Origin: Falsiroseomonas algicola
GTDB lineage: Bacteria > Pseudomonadota > Alphaproteobacteria > Acetobacterales > Acetobacteraceae
Assembly (NCBI RefSeq): GCF_011040385.1
Contig: NZ_JAAIKB010000003.1
Coordinates: forward strand, 496,001 to 560,000
DNA length: 64,000 nucleotides
Direction: 5' to 3'
How positions within the stretch are numbered: the first letter of the stretch is position 1; the number at the start of each line of letters is the position of its first letter. The translations under genes were made by a program, and so were the position numbers. Below the pieces are notes generated by a model that was not told the origin of the DNA, made no database searches, and saw nothing but the letters and a program-made list of their open reading frames with translations. Below are positions 62,491 through 64,000 of the stretch, in pieces.

Positions 62491-64000
62491 TCAGGCGCTG
62501 CCGGCCATGGTCCGGGCGTTCTCATGCTTCAGCGGGATCTCGATGCCGCAGGTCAGGCCCTCCGGCTCCCACGCCATGGTGACCCGGCCGCCCAGCTGGT
62601 CCTGCACCGTCCCGTGCAGCACGCGCGACCCGAAGCCGGGCTTGCGGCGCTGCAGGGGCGCGGGGCCGCCGCGTTCCTGCCATTCCAGCCGCAGCAGGTC
62701 GCCGGCGCGGCGGTCCAGCGTCCAGGACAGGCAAAGCCGACCCTCGGGCCGCGACAGCGCGCCATACTTGATGGCATTGGTCGCGAGTTCGTGGATGGCC
62801 ATGGAGAAGGGCTGCGCCGCGCCGGCCGGCAGCACCACCCGGTCGCCGGACAGGCGCACGCGGGGGCCGCCCGGGGTGGCGACCAGGAAGGTGGCGAGTT
62901 CGCCCTGGATCAGGCCGCGGAGGTCGGCGCCGGACCAGCGATCGGCGGCGAGCAGCGTCTGCGCCCGGGCCAGGGCCTGGATGCGGCCCTCGATCGCATC
63001 GACGAAGCTGTCGATCGTCTCGGCCCGCGTCAGGCGCAGCGCGGCCTGGACGACGGCCAGCATGTTCTTGGCGCGGTGGTCGACTTCCCGCGTCAGCAGG
63101 GCCTGGCGTTCATGGGCGCGGTGCTCCTCATCCACGTCGATCATCACGACCAGCGCCGCGATCACGACCTTGTCGGGGCCGAGCACCGGGACGCCGCTGA
63201 CGCGGCACCAGCGCGGCGGCTGGTCATCGACGGCATGGAGGAAATCCATCCCCAGCGTGACTTCGCCGCGCAGCGCGCGGGCGCCGGGGAACTGCTCCGG
63301 CGGGATGCGGCGGCCCTGCGGGTCGAAGCCGACCCAGGTCGTCACGCGGTCCGGATCGGTGGAAGGGATGCGCGGGCGGCCGAGGAGACGACGGAATTCA
63401 GGGTTCGCGATGATGACCTGGCCGGACGGCGCGACGAGGCCGGCGCCGATCGGCAGGTGCTCCACCACCGTCTGCATGCCCTCGGCCTGGCGGAGCGAGG
63501 ATTCGACTCGCTGGCGTTCCAGCGCGGCCTCCCGCAGCCGCGCATTGGCGGCGCGGAGTTCCTGGGTGCGGGCCTCGACCCGCCGCTCCAGCTCCTGGTG
63601 GCTGGCGCGGAGTTCCTCCAGCACCCGAAGCCGTTCCACGGCGGCGGCCAGCAGGTTGGCGTAGCTGCGGAGGAAGGCGATGTCGGAGGGGATGAAGTCG
63701 CGCGCGGCGCGGCTGTCCACCTCGAGGATCCCGAAGGGCGGGCGGCTGTCCCCGCCCAGGATCAGCACATTCGCGAAGGCGCGCACGCCATGCTCGACCA
63801 GGAACCGGGGCAGGGTGAAGCGGTCGTCCTTGTCGGCATCCGCACAGATCACGGGCTCCTGCGATTGCAGCGCCAGCGTCTCCACCGGCGCTTCCTCCGG
63901 CGCCAGGCGCATCTGGCCGACGATGCCGGGCTGCCAGCCGACGCCGGCGCGGACCAGCAGGCGGTCCGGGCCGCGCTCCACCTCGATGACCTTGGCGAGG
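62491..64000 (-). CDS. GAF/PAS sensor histidine kinase, HWE family, 5' partial
   Basis: The frame is open to the right edge, so the N-terminus is missing; about 502 residues are visible. A GAF domain comes first (LLVRAGVGWQPG, then the FGILEVDS end), followed by a coiled coil (about 40 residues, RRVEARTQELRAANARLRE). A PAS domain (VEHLPIGAGLVAPSG) precedes the HWE core with EVDHRAKNMLAVVQA and HELATNAIKYGALS. No membrane span is visible. It is a soluble kinase, second of its type in the window, without an adjacent response regulator. Confidence 0.88.
   Translation of the reverse strand, partial: LAKVIEVERGPDRLLVRAGVGWQPGIVGQMRLAPEEAPVETLALQSQEPVICADADKDDRFTLPRFLVEHGVRAFANVLILGGDSRPPFGILEVDSRAARDFIPSDIAFLRSYANLLAAAVERLRVLEELRASHQELERRVEARTQELRAANARLREAALERQRVESSLRQAEGMQTVVEHLPIGAGLVAPSGQVIIANPEFRRLLGRPRIPSTDPDRVTTWVGFDPQGRRIPPEQFPGARALRGEVTLGMDFLHAVDDQPPRWCRVSGVPVLGPDKVVIAALVVMIDVDEEHRAHERQALLTREVDHRAKNMLAVVQAALRLTRAETIDSFVDAIEGRIQALARAQTLLAADRWSGADLRGLIQGELATFLVATPGGPRVRLSGDRVVLPAGAAQPFSMAIHELATNAIKYGALSRPEGRLCLSWTLDRRAGDLLRLEWQERGGPAPLQRRKPGFGSRVLHGTVQDQLGGRVTMAWEPEGLTCGIEIPLKHENARTMAGSA

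Overview
The window is a very GC-rich chromosomal segment, gene-dense on both strands. It has no rRNA, tRNA, phage, insertion sequence or CRISPR that I can see. The gene types (Bug/TctC-like binding proteins, several ABC uptake systems with amidohydrolases, HWE-type histidine kinases, molybdenum hydroxylase and hydantoinase families) suggest a heterotrophic soil or water alphaproteobacterium, most like the Acetobacteraceae (Roseomonas and relatives). That placement is inferred from gene style and composition, not from a search.

Layout. (1) Positions 1-12548, plus strand: a tightly coupled livHMGF-type ABC transporter (livH cut by the window edge), then MmgE/PrpD, HyuB, HyuA, an isochorismatase-family protein, an FAD oxidoreductase and a CoxL-like molybdenum hydroxylase. 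This looks like one uptake-and-catabolism operon for a ring or lactam compound. (2) Positions 12549-16012, minus strand: an NCS2-family membrane protein with an unusual C-terminal domain, and a Na/Pi-cotransporter-like protein. (3) Positions 16209-27165: a chemosensory island combined with partner-switching parts. It holds an RsbW-like ATPase, CheR, a triple CheW, CheB, a protein with three Hpt-like repeats and a receiver domain, CheA and a fasciclin lipoprotein, then on the opposite strand a receiver-PP2C phosphatase and one membrane chemoreceptor. (4) Positions 27373-33267: a mixed metabolic stretch (RraA-like, thioesterase, Bug protein, EamA permease, amidohydrolase) ending in a duplicated small gene, one copy of which is broken by a single stop codon. 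(5) Positions 33303-41361: a polyamine-type ABC transporter with an amine-oxidase-like flavoprotein, a GhrA-like reductase, a class II aldolase and an arginine-deiminase-superfamily hydrolase. (6) Positions 41510-43690: a PAS/HWE sensor kinase. (7) Positions 43695-55597: an oligopeptide-type ABC transporter with two binding proteins and two amidohydrolases, then an NTF2-like protein and an iron-type alcohol dehydrogenase. (8) Positions 55588-64000: an EAL-domain protein, a Bug protein coupled to secF and secD, a Gfo/Idh/MocA dehydrogenase, an ArsR-type regulator with a four-cysteine motif, and a GAF/PAS/HWE kinase cut by the right edge.

The most unusual content is in regions 2 and 3. The protein at 19628-20944 has three Hpt-like repeats that all carry Asp where the phospho-accepting His should be, in front of an intact receiver domain. 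The NCS2 protein appears to have lost its substrate-binding residues and to have gained a C-terminal domain that resembles a decayed RsbW/GHKL ATPase. Together with a genuine RsbW-like protein and a receiver-PP2C phosphatase, this suggests chemosensory signalling that controls a partner switch instead of flagella. That role is an inference. No flagellar genes, no free-standing CheY and no STAS-domain protein are present in the window.

No gene-free stretch exceeds about 215 bases.
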